DNA from: Gammaproteobacteria bacterium
GTDB lineage: Bacteria; Pseudomonadota; Gammaproteobacteria; Steroidobacterales; Steroidobacteraceae
Assembly (NCBI GenBank): GCA_947452065.1
Contig: CANGBB010000009.1
Span: 1 to 64,000, forward strand
DNA: 64,000 nt
Reading direction: 5' to 3'
Shown here: positions 1 to 7,421 of the stretch, piece by piece
Layout: every line of letters begins with the position of its first letter
Position numbering within the stretch: position 1 is the first letter of the stretch
Notes under the pieces: generated by a model
Database searches by the model: none
What the model saw: only the letters and a program-made list of their open reading frames with translations
What the model was told of the DNA's origin: nothing
Program-made: the position numbers and the translations under genes

Positions 1-313
1 CACCGTGCTCGCCGCTCTCGTGACCGTCAGCGTATAGCTCTGAGTCGTTGTCCCATCAGCCGCCGTCACCACCGTCGTGATCGTGTTGGATCCGACACGC
101 AGGCTGATCGCACCACTGGCCGAACCAGAGCTGACCGTCGTCCCGTTCACCGTCACTGTGGCCGTACCATCCGTGACCGTCGGGGTCACCGTGATCGAGC
201 TGGTCGCGTTGCTCACCGCGGCCGTGTAACTGGTCACCGCGCTATCAAAGGTCGGCGCGAGCGGCCCGCTCGACAGCGCCAGGTTCGAGAGCGTCGCCAC
301 CGTGCTCGCCGCT
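1..313 (-). repeat. In-frame protein repeat unit (about 99 codons) of the Ig-like gene
   Basis: The 16 bases at 1-16 recur identically at 298-313, 297 bp (99 codons) apart and in the same reading frame. The following bases are similar in both copies. This marks the boundary between one cadherin-like beta-sandwich repeat and the next, so more copies probably lie to the left of the window. Confidence 0.5.
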
Positions 314-1215
314 ATCGTTAGCGTGTAGCTGGTACTTGCACTGCTTAGCCCTGTGGCAGTGTCAGTGACGACTACCGAGATGCTAGAACTACCAGACGCC
401 GATGGCGTTCCACTGAGGGTACAACCACTGGCCGATACACCATTTGTTGGAAGGCCCGTCCAAGCACAAGTGAAGTCGCTGCTGCCACTGCTGGTGACCG
501 TTGTACTGAAGGCAGCCCCCACAACCCCAGAAAGAACACCAGCCGCCGGAGCCACCGCTGGCACCGCCTGAAGCGTGTAGGTATTTGAATTTGGCAGACT
601 TGATGCAGTATCAGTGACGGTTACGATGACGTTATTTGTGGAGCTAGGTGTGGATGGTGCGCCACTGATAGTACAACCACTGGCCGACGCCCAACTTGGC
701 AGGCCTGTCCAACTGCAAGTAAAGGCACTGCTGCCTTGGCTCGAAACAGCCTGAGAATATGCTGTTCCGACAGTGGCCTTCAGCGTAGCTTGGGCAGGAG
801 ATATGGCCGGAATCACTGGTATGTTGGTACAGGATTTGGATGTCGAGGTGCCTTCTGAGCTCGTTGCTGTCAATGTCCAGCTGTATTTGCCCGGAGTGGT
901 CGGTGTTCCTGTATATCTTCAGTAATTAGTACCCGTAGTCACACCCGAAGCCGCGCCAACTGTGACCCCTGTGGGCAGCGCCCCCGAAGTGACATTACAG
1001 CTAGTGGGCACGGCGCTGGTGGTGGTAACTTGTTGATCAGTCGCCGTCATTGCCTTGTTGGCCGTCAGCTTATAAGAGGGATTGGTGATGTTACCTAAGC
1101 CGCCGGGGCAGTTTGCTAGAGTGGTTGCCGCTAAAGACTGAACTGACCACGCGCAACCGACAGACAGCACCAGTGAATAGGCAACGTGCTTAGTTAGACG
1201 CTGTAGATTTTTCAT
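1..1215 (-). pseudogene. Secreted Ig-like/cadherin-like repeat protein, N-terminal part, interrupted by in-frame TGA
   Basis: The reading frame starts at ATG 1213-1215 with a signal peptide (positively charged start, hydrophobic SLVLSVGCAWS, then SLAA). It runs 98 codons to a TGA at 919-921. The same frame then continues open to the window edge with typical surface-protein repeats: two putative-Ig (He_PIG-like) modules with the recurring pattern FTC(S/A)WTGLP...SGCT(I/L)SG, then a cadherin-like beta-sandwich module (LSNLALSSGPLAPTFDS...SYTLTVTRA, PF12733-like). The residues around the stop (GTNY-stop-RYTGTPTTPG) fit a Trp codon changed to TGA. The gene is leftward and its 3' end lies outside the window. 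It is probably an exported or outer-surface adhesin-like protein. The stop may be a true mutation, a sequencing error or readthrough, so the pseudogene label is provisional. Confidence 0.6.
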
Positions 1216-1222
1216 GCCCCAC

Positions 1223-1513
1223 CTACTCCACTACGCGTATTGAAAGAAATTGATTGAACGATCCGGCCAAGTTTTTCTTCAGAAGTAGCCAGAGCCTGGG
1301 GACAATGAAGTAATTTCCACCGCAAGCTGGCGCGCCGCTAACGGTTAACTGTGTTGCCGAATTACTTCCTGTGTGTTTAGAGGTTGGTGAGGCAGATACC
1401 GTTACGAGAGGCGCAGCCGCCCCCGCCCCGCCTCCACCTTCGACACCAGAGAAATGCAAGCAAGCAAGCAACAGCACGGCAAAGCCATGCCGCAAAGTCG
1501 GCTTACCAAACAT
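1223..1513 (-). CDS. Small putative lipoprotein, possibly a truncated surface protein
   Basis: I chose the start at 1513 (MFGKPTLRHG) because it follows a G-run ribosome-binding site; an upstream in-frame ATG at 1531 lacks one. The 96-residue product has a signal peptide ending in the lipobox LLAC, a Gly/Ala-rich spacer and a stretch VTVSASPTSKHTGSNSATQLTVSG that resembles the first strands of a bacterial Ig-like domain. After that the sequence turns atypical (YFIVPRLWLLLKKNL), which would fit a frameshift or decay of a longer gene. It ends 7 bp before the start of the repeat protein at 1215, so the two are probably co-transcribed. Function unknown. Confidence 0.4.
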   Translation of the reverse strand: MFGKPTLRHGFAVLLLACLHFSGVEGGGGAGAAAPLVTVSASPTSKHTGSNSATQLTVSGAPACGGNYFIVPRLWLLLKKNLAGSFNQFLSIRVVE

Positions 1514-1531
1514 AGAACCCCCCGGCCCCAA

Positions 1532-1853
1532 AATTGCTCTGGAATACGCAATCCGTATTGGTACGTATTTAGATGCGCTTTTTATTTATGTTTATCATTT
1601 ACAGATTTTTTTGTGAATACCTTTCGATTGCAAGGACTTGCAAGGGAAAGAGCTAACGGCTAGCTGTGGTCAAGGCGGATCCCAGCGACACTGCATTGGG
1701 TAGGGGCTTTGGCTCGCGAGCAACAGCGGCACCTGGTTCGCCGCATTTCAGCCGTTATTCCTGCGGCGAGCGCTTCAATCAAGTATGTTGCTCAGACGCA
1801 ACATGGGATTATGTAACTGTTTGATTTGAAAAGAAACTTTTCTTGAGTAAGAT
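1532..1853. other. Intergenic region, no gene seen
   Basis: No convincing coding frame is present between the leftward lipoprotein gene and the small-RNA promoter. The only local structure noticed is a short inverted repeat TGTTGC/GCAACA near 1786-1802. The AT-rich part at about 1550-1630 is the likely site of the promoter for the leftward genes, but no clear -35/-10 pair could be fixed. Confidence 0.4.
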
Positions 1854-1854
1854 G

Positions 1855-1882
1855 GAACTTACTGGCACGGCAGAGACTCATA
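1855..1882 (+). promoter_or_regulatory. Sigma-E/AlgU-type promoter for the engB-linked small RNA
   Basis: GAACTT (1855-1860) is followed after 17 bases by TCATA (1878-1882). This matches the extracytoplasmic stress sigma factor pattern GAACTT-N16/17-TCNNA known for RpoE/AlgU. Initiation would fall near 1888. There is no good sigma-70 pair at the same place, and the next element downstream is a C/U-rich hairpin and a strong terminator rather than a gene. Confidence 0.5.
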
Positions 1883-1887
1883 TGGCC

Positions 1888-1996
1888 TGAGTGACCCCAA
1901 GCACTCCCCGCTTTTCCTCCCTAAGCGGGCGTTCGGTGAGCCCCTGCTGTGCCGGACCAATCCAACCCGGTGGCGTGACGCCACCGGGTTTTTTTT
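1888..1996 (+). ncRNA. Candidate small RNA in the Spot 42/ErsA position beside engB
   Basis: The predicted transcript is about 109 nt, from the sigma-E-type promoter to the T-run at 1989-1996. It has a hairpin with stem CCCGC (1907-1911)/GCGGG (1925-1929) and a 13-base loop TTTTCCTCCCTAA. The loop carries CCUCC, able to pair with Shine-Dalgarno sequences, as is usual in Hfq-type regulatory RNAs. No open frame fits the interval. In enterobacteria Spot 42, and in Pseudomonas the AlgU-dependent ErsA, sit between polA and engB. Here the engB-cytochrome c4-dsbA side of that neighbourhood is conserved, but polA is not seen in the window. The identification rests on position, promoter class and structure, not on sequence identity. 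Confidence 0.5.
1966..1996 (+). terminator. Rho-independent terminator
   Basis: A perfect 9-bp stem CCCGGTGGC (1966-1974)/GCCACCGGG (1980-1988) with a five-base loop is followed by eight T residues (1989-1996). The flanking AA/TT can extend the stem to 11 bp. It lies on the plus strand, convergent to engB, and no plus-strand gene ends just before it, so it most likely ends the candidate small RNA. Confidence 0.85.
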
Positions 1997-2005
1997 GCCC
2001 GCCCT

Positions 2006-2599
2006 TCAGCCATTGGCCGGCGCAGCCAGCCAGGTGTCCAGGGCTGCGCGCGCCTGCTCGAGGCCGGTGCCGTCTTCGACCGAGAAAAGCTGCACGACCG
2101 CGCGACCGCGCAAGGCCGTCTCCGCAGCCTTCAGCGCTTGGCGCGCCTCGGCGCGCTTGAGTTTGTCTGACTTGGATAGCAGCACATGCACGGGCAACTG
2201 TGCGGCCTCAGCCCACTCCAGCAGACCCCAGTCGCCTTCCATGACGCCACGCCGGCTGTCGATCACAACGAACAGTCCGCGCAGCGACTCGCGGCTCGCC
2301 AAGCCGTCGATCATCGGGGCCCAAGTGGCGCGTTCAGCGGCGCTGGCTGTGGCATAGCCGTAGCCGGGCAAATCGACGATGCGGCGACCTTCCGTCAGCT
2401 GGAAAAAATTGAGCAGCCGGGTGCGCCCGGGGGTCTTACTCGAGCGGGCCAGCCCGCGGCGGGCCAGGATGGCATTGATAGCGCTGGACTTGCCGGCATT
2501 GGAGCGGCCGGCGAAGGCCACCTCCGTGCCGGTGTCAGCGGGAAATTGCCGGCTATTTGCGGCGCTGGTGAGGAAATCGGCGGATGGATACAGGCTCAA
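2006..2599 (-). CDS. engB: Ribosome biogenesis GTPase EngB (YihA/YsxC)
   Basis: GTPase needed for assembly of the large ribosomal subunit. All G motifs are present: G1 GRSNAGKS, the G2 threonine in KTPGRT, G3 DLPGYGYA and G4 SKSDKL, followed by the short C-terminal helix. The frame is open up to a GTG at 2701, giving 231 residues, but the extra N-terminal residues match no family feature and would cover the divergent promoter region. The only other usable in-frame start before G1 is TTG at 2599, with GGAG 9 bases upstream, giving a family-typical 197 residues. I prefer it, though the GTG cannot be excluded. It is divergent from the cytochrome c4 gene. Confidence 0.93.
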   Translation of the reverse strand: MSLYPSADFLTSAANSRQFPADTGTEVAFAGRSNAGKSSAINAILARRGLARSSKTPGRTRLLNFFQLTEGRRIVDLPGYGYATASAAERATWAPMIDGLASRESLRGLFVVIDSRRGVMEGDWGLLEWAEAAQLPVHVLLSKSDKLKRAEARQALKAAETALRGRAVVQLFSVEDGTGLEQARAALDTWLAAPANG

Positions 2600-2632
2600 G
2601 TGCTGGCACTCCGGCAGCGGTTCTCTGTAGTG

Positions 2633-2638
2633 TACAAT
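2633..2638 (+). promoter_or_regulatory. Possible -10 box for the cytochrome c4-dsbA operon
   Basis: TACAAT (2633-2638) lies about 70 bases before the cytochrome c4 start in the divergent engB/cytochrome region. The -35 region 17 bases upstream is poor, so this is a weak call based on the -10 match and position only. Confidence 0.25.
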
Positions 2639-2709
2639 TCCCGCGGTTTCGCACCGGTAAACCGGCTGCCTGAACCGCCGATTTCCTCGAACTGGAGCCA
2701 CGGGTCACC

Positions 2710-3369
2710 ATGACTGCGACAAGCCGACTGCTGTGTTTTCTGATTGTTGCCACCTGCTCGCTGCCGGCTTGGAGCCAAGGCTCGGCCGAAGCCGGTGCCA
2801 CCAAAGCGGCCACCTGCCTCGCCTGCCACGGCACCAACGGCAATAGCGTCAACCCGCTGTGGCCGAAACTCGCGGGTCAGAATGCGACCTACATTGCCAC
2901 ACAGCTGCGCCACTTCCATGAGAAGCGCCGCACCGGCAAGGCCGATGACGCCACGGCGCAGCTGATGCCGCCGATGGCTGCAGCACTGTCCGAGCAGGAT
3001 ATTCAGGACCTCGCTGCTTATTACTCACTGCAGACGCCGACTGGCGGTGAGGCGAATCCGGAATACTGGAAAGCAGGGCAAAAGCTGTATCACGGCGGCG
3101 ATCGTGCGCGCGGCATTCCTGCCTGCGCTGCCTGCCATGGCCCGCTGGGCAGCGGCAATCCGGCCGCCGGCTATCCGCAGCTGCGCGCTCAGCACGCGGA
3201 ATACATCACTCATGAACTCGAGTCCTATCGCGCGCGCACGCGCTATGGCCTCGACGAAAAGGGCAGCAGCAAGGGCGGCGATAACGCCAACATGATGCAC
3301 ACGATCGTCGATCGGCTGACCGCCGAAGACATCCGCAACGTGGCCGCCTACTTGGAAGGCATGCGATGA
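2710..3369 (+). CDS. Cytochrome c4, dihaem periplasmic electron carrier
   Basis: The 219-residue protein has a signal peptide (about residues 1-22) and two cytochrome c domains with haem motifs CLACH (36-40) and CAACH (139-143). Methionine-rich segments (LMPPM and NMMHT) can supply the distal ligands. The two-domain length fits cytochrome c4, which passes electrons from the bc1 complex to terminal oxidases. It overlaps the downstream dsbA-like start by 4 bases, so the two are translationally coupled. The order engB-cytochrome c4-dsbA matches that in pseudomonads. Confidence 0.93.
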   Translation: MTATSRLLCFLIVATCSLPAWSQGSAEAGATKAATCLACHGTNGNSVNPLWPKLAGQNATYIATQLRHFHEKRRTGKADDATAQLMPPMAAALSEQDIQDLAAYYSLQTPTGGEANPEYWKAGQKLYHGGDRARGIPACAACHGPLGSGNPAAGYPQLRAQHAEYITHELESYRARTRYGLDEKGSSKGGDNANMMHTIVDRLTAEDIRNVAAYLEGMR

Positions 3370-4208
3370 AGCGTTTGCTGGCGGGACTGGCCGCGACCCT
3401 GCTGCTGGTGGCCTGCAGCGGCGGCACAGGTCCGTCGGCCAGCAGTGCGCCATCCGCCGATGCGTCCGGTGCAACTGCGTCAGCGAGCACATCGGCAATG
3501 AGCGCCGGCAGCGCCACCAGCGTGGCGCCTTCGGCGGGAGAAAGCCTGGATATCCGCGCCGCGGACAAGAGTGAAACAGCCATCGAACGTGCGGTGACCC
3601 TGCCTGCCAAAGGCTCGCTGCCGGCTGGCCGCTGGGTTGCCGGGCAACACTACCGCGTTCTCTCGCCCGCTCAGCCCACCAGTGTGGCACCCGGCAAGGT
3701 CGAGGTGGTGGAAGTGTTCTGGTACGGCTGCACGCACTGTTATGCGCTGGAGCCTTTCATGCAGGCCTGGCTTAAGAAGCTGCCGCCGGACGTGGAGTTT
3801 GTGCGATTGCCGGTGATGTGGAGCGCCATGCATCGAGCCCATGCGCGGCTCTATTACACGCTGCAGGCATTGGGCAAGGTGGATGCGTTGCATGCCAAGG
3901 CCTTCGACGAGATGCATGTGAACAAGAAGCCGCTCGCCGGTGCCACGGACGACGAGACGCTCAAGGCCCAGCAGGCTTTTGCATCGGCCAACGGCATCAG
4001 CGCGACCGATTTTGCGAATGCGTTTAAATCTTTCTCGGTGCAGAGCAAGCTGCAACAGGCCGAGGAGCTGACCACGCGCTACAAGGTGGAAGGTGTGCCG
4101 CTGGTCGTGATCAACGGCAAGTACGTCTCTGATGTCGGCATGGCGGGTAGCCAGGCCAATCTCATCAGCCTGATCAACGATCTGGCAGCGGCCGAGAAGT
4201 CGCGCTGA
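3366..4208 (+). CDS. dsbA: DsbA-family thiol:disulfide oxidoreductase, predicted lipoprotein
   Basis: Thioredoxin-fold oxidase/isomerase of the periplasm. The signal peptide ends in the lipobox LVAC (Cys17), so the protein should be lipid-anchored. A long Ser/Ala/Thr-rich linker (about residues 20-60) precedes the catalytic domain. The active site is CTHC (122-125) in FWYGCTHCYALEPF, instead of the CPHC usual for DsbA; the residue between the cysteines tunes redox potential. The cis-proline loop EGVPLVVINGKYV is present. Coupling to a c-type cytochrome gene fits a role in the periplasmic thiol and haem-protein environment. Family assignment is firm; the exact redox role is not. Confidence 0.88.
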   Translation: MKRLLAGLAATLLLVACSGGTGPSASSAPSADASGATASASTSAMSAGSATSVAPSAGESLDIRAADKSETAIERAVTLPAKGSLPAGRWVAGQHYRVLSPAQPTSVAPGKVEVVEVFWYGCTHCYALEPFMQAWLKKLPPDVEFVRLPVMWSAMHRAHARLYYTLQALGKVDALHAKAFDEMHVNKKPLAGATDDETLKAQQAFASANGISATDFANAFKSFSVQSKLQQAEELTTRYKVEGVPLVVINGKYVSDVGMAGSQANLISLINDLAAAEKSR

Positions 4209-4276
4209 GCGGCACTCACTCAACGGGCCGGCCGCTGTTCAAACAGCGCGGCGGCCTGTAAATTGCCCTCCCCTCT

Positions 4277-4353
4277 GCGCCCGTAGCTCAGCTGGATAGA
4301 GTGGCAGCCTCCGAAGCTGCAGGTCGTGGGTTCGAATCCCGCCGGGCGCGCCA
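4277..4353 (+). tRNA. tRNA-Arg (anticodon CCG)
   Basis: A 77-base cloverleaf with an encoded CCA end. The acceptor stem GCGCCCG pairs with CGGGCGC, followed by discriminator G. The D arm is GCTC..GAGT, the anticodon stem GCAGC/GCTGC with loop CTCCGAA (anticodon CCG, reading CGG arginine codons), the variable loop is short, and the T arm is GTGGG-TTCGAAT-CCCGC. It lies between dsbA and the cytochrome c5-like gene. Confidence 0.95.
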
Positions 4354-4366
4354 GCTTTTCACCCGC

Positions 4367-4372
4367 TATAAT
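4367..4372 (+). promoter_or_regulatory. Possible -10 box upstream of the cytochrome c5-like gene
   Basis: A perfect TATAAT lies 14 bases after the tRNA end and 36 bases before the GTG start at 4408. The -35 position would fall inside the tRNA and is not a good match, so the gene may also be read from the tRNA transcript. Confidence 0.35.
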
Positions 4373-4407
4373 TGTGTTTTCGTGTCCTGAGCATTCAGAG
4401 TCCAATC

Positions 4408-4923
4408 GTGAGCAAGCAAGACACTCATTTCTTCAATATTTTCAGCGTCGTCATCGGACTGTTGGTTGCCGTTGCGCTGGTGCTGCTCGCACTGGCACGC
4501 AACATTGGTGACAACACGCAGGTTACGGAGACGTACGCGGACAAAGCCTATTTAAAGGGCGCCGATGAGCGGACGCAGCCGCTGGTGCGCGTAGCCGTTG
4601 CCGGTCAGGACAATTCTGCGCTGGTGATCAAGGGTCTGGCTCAGACCACGCAGATCAAGCTGGAAATTCCGAAGGATGGTCCGGCGCTCTATGAGGCGGT
4701 CTGCAAGACCTGCCACGCCACCGGTCTGGCCGGCGCGCCAAAGACCGGCGACAAGACCGTCTGGGCCCCGCGCCTTGCGCAGGGCAAGGCCACACTGTAC
4801 GAACACGCCATCAAGGGCTACACCGGCAAGAGCGGCGCGATGCCGGCCAAGGGCGGCCGGACCGACCTTTCGGATGAGCTTATTCAGGCCGGCGTCGACT
4901 ACCTGATCGCTCAGGTCAAATAG
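4408..4923 (+). CDS. Membrane-anchored cytochrome c5-like monohaem protein
   Basis: The GTG at 4408 gives VSKQDTHFFNIFS, matching the family's typical short basic start, so I prefer it over an ATG 36 bases upstream. The 171-residue product has one N-terminal membrane helix (about residues 11-30, uncleaved anchor), a periplasmic linker and a class I cytochrome c domain with haem motif CKTCH (99-103). The likely distal Met is in SGAMPAKGG. It probably acts in periplasmic electron transfer from the bc1 complex or to an oxidase. It stands alone after the tRNA and converges on comM. Confidence 0.88.
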   Translation: MSKQDTHFFNIFSVVIGLLVAVALVLLALARNIGDNTQVTETYADKAYLKGADERTQPLVRVAVAGQDNSALVIKGLAQTTQIKLEIPKDGPALYEAVCKTCHATGLAGAPKTGDKTVWAPRLAQGKATLYEHAIKGYTGKSGAMPAKGGRTDLSDELIQAGVDYLIAQVK

Positions 4924-4932
4924 CCGCACAGG

Positions 4933-6498
4933 TCAGGCAAGCGTCTCGGGCAGCGCCCGGCGCAACTGGATCGCCTCGGCCAGATGCGAGGCGCCAATCG
5001 CAGAACTCTCGTCGAGGTCAGCCACCGTGCGGGCAATGCGCAGCATGCGGTGAAGCCCGCGCCCGCTGACGGAGAGCTGCTCCGTCACGCGACCGATCAG
5101 CCGGGCGGCCTCTTCATCCAGTACACAATCCGACTCAAGGCGGGACACGGGTAGCCGGGCATTCAGACAACCGGCGCGCTTTTCCTGTCGTGCACGGGCC
5201 GCAGCCACCTGCGACGCCACAGTGGCATGGCGAGGTTCCGACTCCCCGTCAGGGCGTGGGCCAGGCCGCCCTCGCCCGCCGGGCAGCAACTCAGCGATGT
5301 TTTGCCGCGGCATGACGACCCGCAGGTCGATCCGATCCCACAGCGGGCCGGACAGGCGGGCACGGTAACGCTCAATGGCTCGCGGGCTGCACAGACAGGT
5401 GGCGCCGGGGTCGCCATGATGGCCACAGGGACAGGGGTTCATGGCTGCCACCAGCTGGAAGGCGGCCGGCAGGTCGAGCCGTCCGGCGGCGCGCGCCAAG
5501 CTGACTCGGCCGGTTTCCAAGGGCTCGCGCAGAGACTCCAGCACCCGCCGGTCGAACTCCGGGAACTCGTCCATGAACAGCACTCCGTGGTGCGCCAAGC
5601 TGATCTCCCCGGGCGTCAGCTGCGGGCCGCCGCCGAGCATGGCGCTGGCCGATGCGGTGTGGTGCGGACTGCGGAACGGGCGCCGTCCCCACTGTCCGGA
5701 ATCGAAGCTGCCGCTGGCAATGCTGCGGAGGCTGGCCACCTCCAGCGCCTCGGAGGCGGACAAGGCTGGCAACAGCCCCGGGAGACGACTGGCGAGCAGG
5801 CTCTTGCCGCTGCCGGGCGGGCCGAGCAGCAGCAGGCTGTGACCACCCGCCGCCGCCACAGTCAATGCGCGTTTAGCTCCAGAATGACCTAATACATCGT
5901 CTAAAGTGCCATATTGTTTTTCTGGAGAAACAATGTCGCTCCAGAGCTGGCCTCTGCATGGGGCCGACGGCAGGTCTTCGGGAAGGACGCCCTCGCTCAG
6001 GAAGTTGCACACCTCACGCAGGCTGCGAAGGCCGACGGCCTTCTTGCCGGCCACCCGCGCGGCCTCTTCTAGGTTGCCCAGCGGCAGCACCATGAGGCCC
6101 TCCGCTTCGCTGGCGTGGATGGCTGAAAGCAGCACCCCGGCCACTGGCTTCAATTCGCCGGACAGGCCCAATTCGCCAAAGCACTCGTAATGTTCCGCGT
6201 CGTCCCAACGCGCCTGACCAGACGCACGCAGCAGACCTAGGGCAATGGGCAGATCGTACCGGCCGCCCTCTTTGGCGAGATCCACCGGCGCCAGGTTGAC
6301 GGTGATTCGGCCGGGCGGGAAGTCATAGCCGGAATTGACGATGGCGGCCCGGACCCGCTCGCGGCTCTCCCGGACCACGGGTGCCGGCAGGCCCACCAGA
6401 TTGAAGCAGGGCAACCCCGCCGCTAGGTGGACTTCGACATGGACCAGCGGCGCGGTCAGGCCGATCTGGGCACGGCTGCGAATCTCGGCAATGGCCAC
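4933..6498 (-). CDS. comM: ComM/YifB-family AAA+ ATPase (Mg-chelatase-like)
   Basis: Helicase of natural transformation that drives branch migration of incoming DNA. The 521-residue protein has the N-terminal chelatase-like domain (GLPAPVVRESRERVRAA, about 36-52), Walker A GPPGSGKS (226-233), Walker B LFMDEFPEF, a Zn-type Cys cluster (CPCGHHGD...CLC) and the C-terminal lid typical of the family. The start is GTG at 6498, directly after the strong ribosome-binding site AAGGAGGT. The open frame runs further upstream but only over ubiK sequence in another frame. It lies 34 bp downstream of ubiK in the same direction. Confidence 0.93.
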   Translation of the reverse strand: MAIAEIRSRAQIGLTAPLVHVEVHLAAGLPCFNLVGLPAPVVRESRERVRAAIVNSGYDFPPGRITVNLAPVDLAKEGGRYDLPIALGLLRASGQARWDDAEHYECFGELGLSGELKPVAGVLLSAIHASEAEGLMVLPLGNLEEAARVAGKKAVGLRSLREVCNFLSEGVLPEDLPSAPCRGQLWSDIVSPEKQYGTLDDVLGHSGAKRALTVAAAGGHSLLLLGPPGSGKSLLASRLPGLLPALSASEALEVASLRSIASGSFDSGQWGRRPFRSPHHTASASAMLGGGPQLTPGEISLAHHGVLFMDEFPEFDRRVLESLREPLETGRVSLARAAGRLDLPAAFQLVAAMNPCPCGHHGDPGATCLCSPRAIERYRARLSGPLWDRIDLRVVMPRQNIAELLPGGRGRPGPRPDGESEPRHATVASQVAAARARQEKRAGCLNARLPVSRLESDCVLDEEAARLIGRVTEQLSVSGRGLHRMLRIARTVADLDESSAIGASHLAEAIQLRRALPETLA

Positions 6499-6532
6499 AC
6501 GACCTCCTTCCTTGGATGCGGCGGCGGGAGAG

Positions 6533-6832
6533 TTACGGCTGGTGCGATCGTGCCTCCAGCACGGCGATGCGCGCCTCCAGCTGCGCGAGGCGCTCCTGAG
6601 CGCGGGCCAGCACACGCTCCTGTGCATCAAACTCCTGACGGCTGCACAGATCCAGACGTGCGAGTTGCTGCTGCAGGATGGTTTTGAAGTGGGTTTCCAG
6701 ATCGCTCCGGGCCGAGCCCAGCACAGCCGGCACCCCGTCGACGAGCCGGCGGACCAGGTCTTCAAAGTGGATGGTGCCGGGGCGCTGCGCGCTGTCCTGC
6801 CGGGATCCGGATCCCGAGGCATTGGTGCTCAT
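6533..6832 (-). CDS. ubiK: Ubiquinone biosynthesis accessory factor UbiK (YqiC)
   Basis: Small (99-residue) BMFP-domain protein that helps the late steps of ubiquinone synthesis as a partner of UbiJ. The body FEDLVRRLVDGVPAVL and the C-terminal coiled coil (RAQERLAQLEARIAVLEAR) are typical. The start at ATG 6832 gives the family length; the longer frame to 7123 has no family similarity. It precedes comM in the same direction. UbiJ and UbiB are encoded at 22.9-25.1 kb. Confidence 0.88.
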   Translation of the reverse strand: MSTNASGSGSRQDSAQRPGTIHFEDLVRRLVDGVPAVLGSARSDLETHFKTILQQQLARLDLCSRQEFDAQERVLARAQERLAQLEARIAVLEARSHQP

Positions 6833-7088
6833 GTTCTTGTCTCCATGCGTTCCTCTGCTGCTTTCAGCGGCGCTTGCCCCGAAATGGACCAGCGCCACGC
6901 CGCCGAGCATCCGGTTTGGTGCAACGCGACTGCGATGCCTGCAAATCGGCGCTTCCTGCGGGCGATTGGCCGTGGCACGGATTCTGCAAACCAGACTCAT
7001 GCCGGACACGACGTGCCCACAAGGATAGGCGCGACGGGTCGCGGTGGAAATAGCACCAAAGGCAGCCAAACGTTCACTTATGAGCCTT

Positions 7089-7376
7089 ATGAAACTCATC
7101 ACAGCCATTGTCCGGCCACACAAGCTGGAAGAGTTGCGGCTTGCCGTGGCCCAGCTGGGTGTTCAGGGCATGACCGTTACCGAGGTCATCGAAGGAATCC
7201 ATGGTGCGCGCAGCAAGCTGGAAATCGCGGTGGCCGAAGGCGTCTTTGAACCCGTCATGGAAGCGATCGCGAATGTGGCCCGCACCGGTCGCGGTGGGGA
7301 CGGTCATATCACGGTCTGTGAATTGCTCGAGGCGGTGCGGATCCGCACGAGTGAGAGCGGCGAAGCCGCAACCTGA
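7089..7376 (+). CDS. PII-family signalling protein (GlnK-like) lacking the T-loop
   Basis: The start at 7089 gives MKLITAIVRPHKLEELR, the canonical PII N-terminus; an ATG at 7080 adds only three residues. The first 33 residues align with GlnK up to TVTEV. The next ten (34-43, IEGIHGARSK, bases 7188-7217) replace the 27 residues that normally form the T-loop and its flanks. The uridylylation tyrosine (Tyr51) and the Gln39 ligand of MgATP/2-oxoglutarate are therefore missing. The B-loop (TGRGGDGHI) and C-loop (RIRTSE) remain. The 95 residues are 17 fewer than the usual 112, an in-frame change with no sign of a frameshift. It sits 45 bp before amtB, so a link to ammonium transport is likely, but normal AmtB docking through the T-loop seems impossible. 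Confidence 0.85.
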   Translation: MKLITAIVRPHKLEELRLAVAQLGVQGMTVTEVIEGIHGARSKLEIAVAEGVFEPVMEAIANVARTGRGGDGHITVCELLEAVRIRTSESGEAAT

Positions 7377-7421
7377 AGCTAGAGCAGAGAATTGAGATAA
7401 CTGAGGATGGGAGAACCAATG

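Noticed and set aside
6533-7123. 196-residue version of UbiK starting at 7123
   Set aside because: The first 97 residues lack family similarity and lie over the region upstream of the divergent PII gene. The start at 6832 gives the normal UbiK length.
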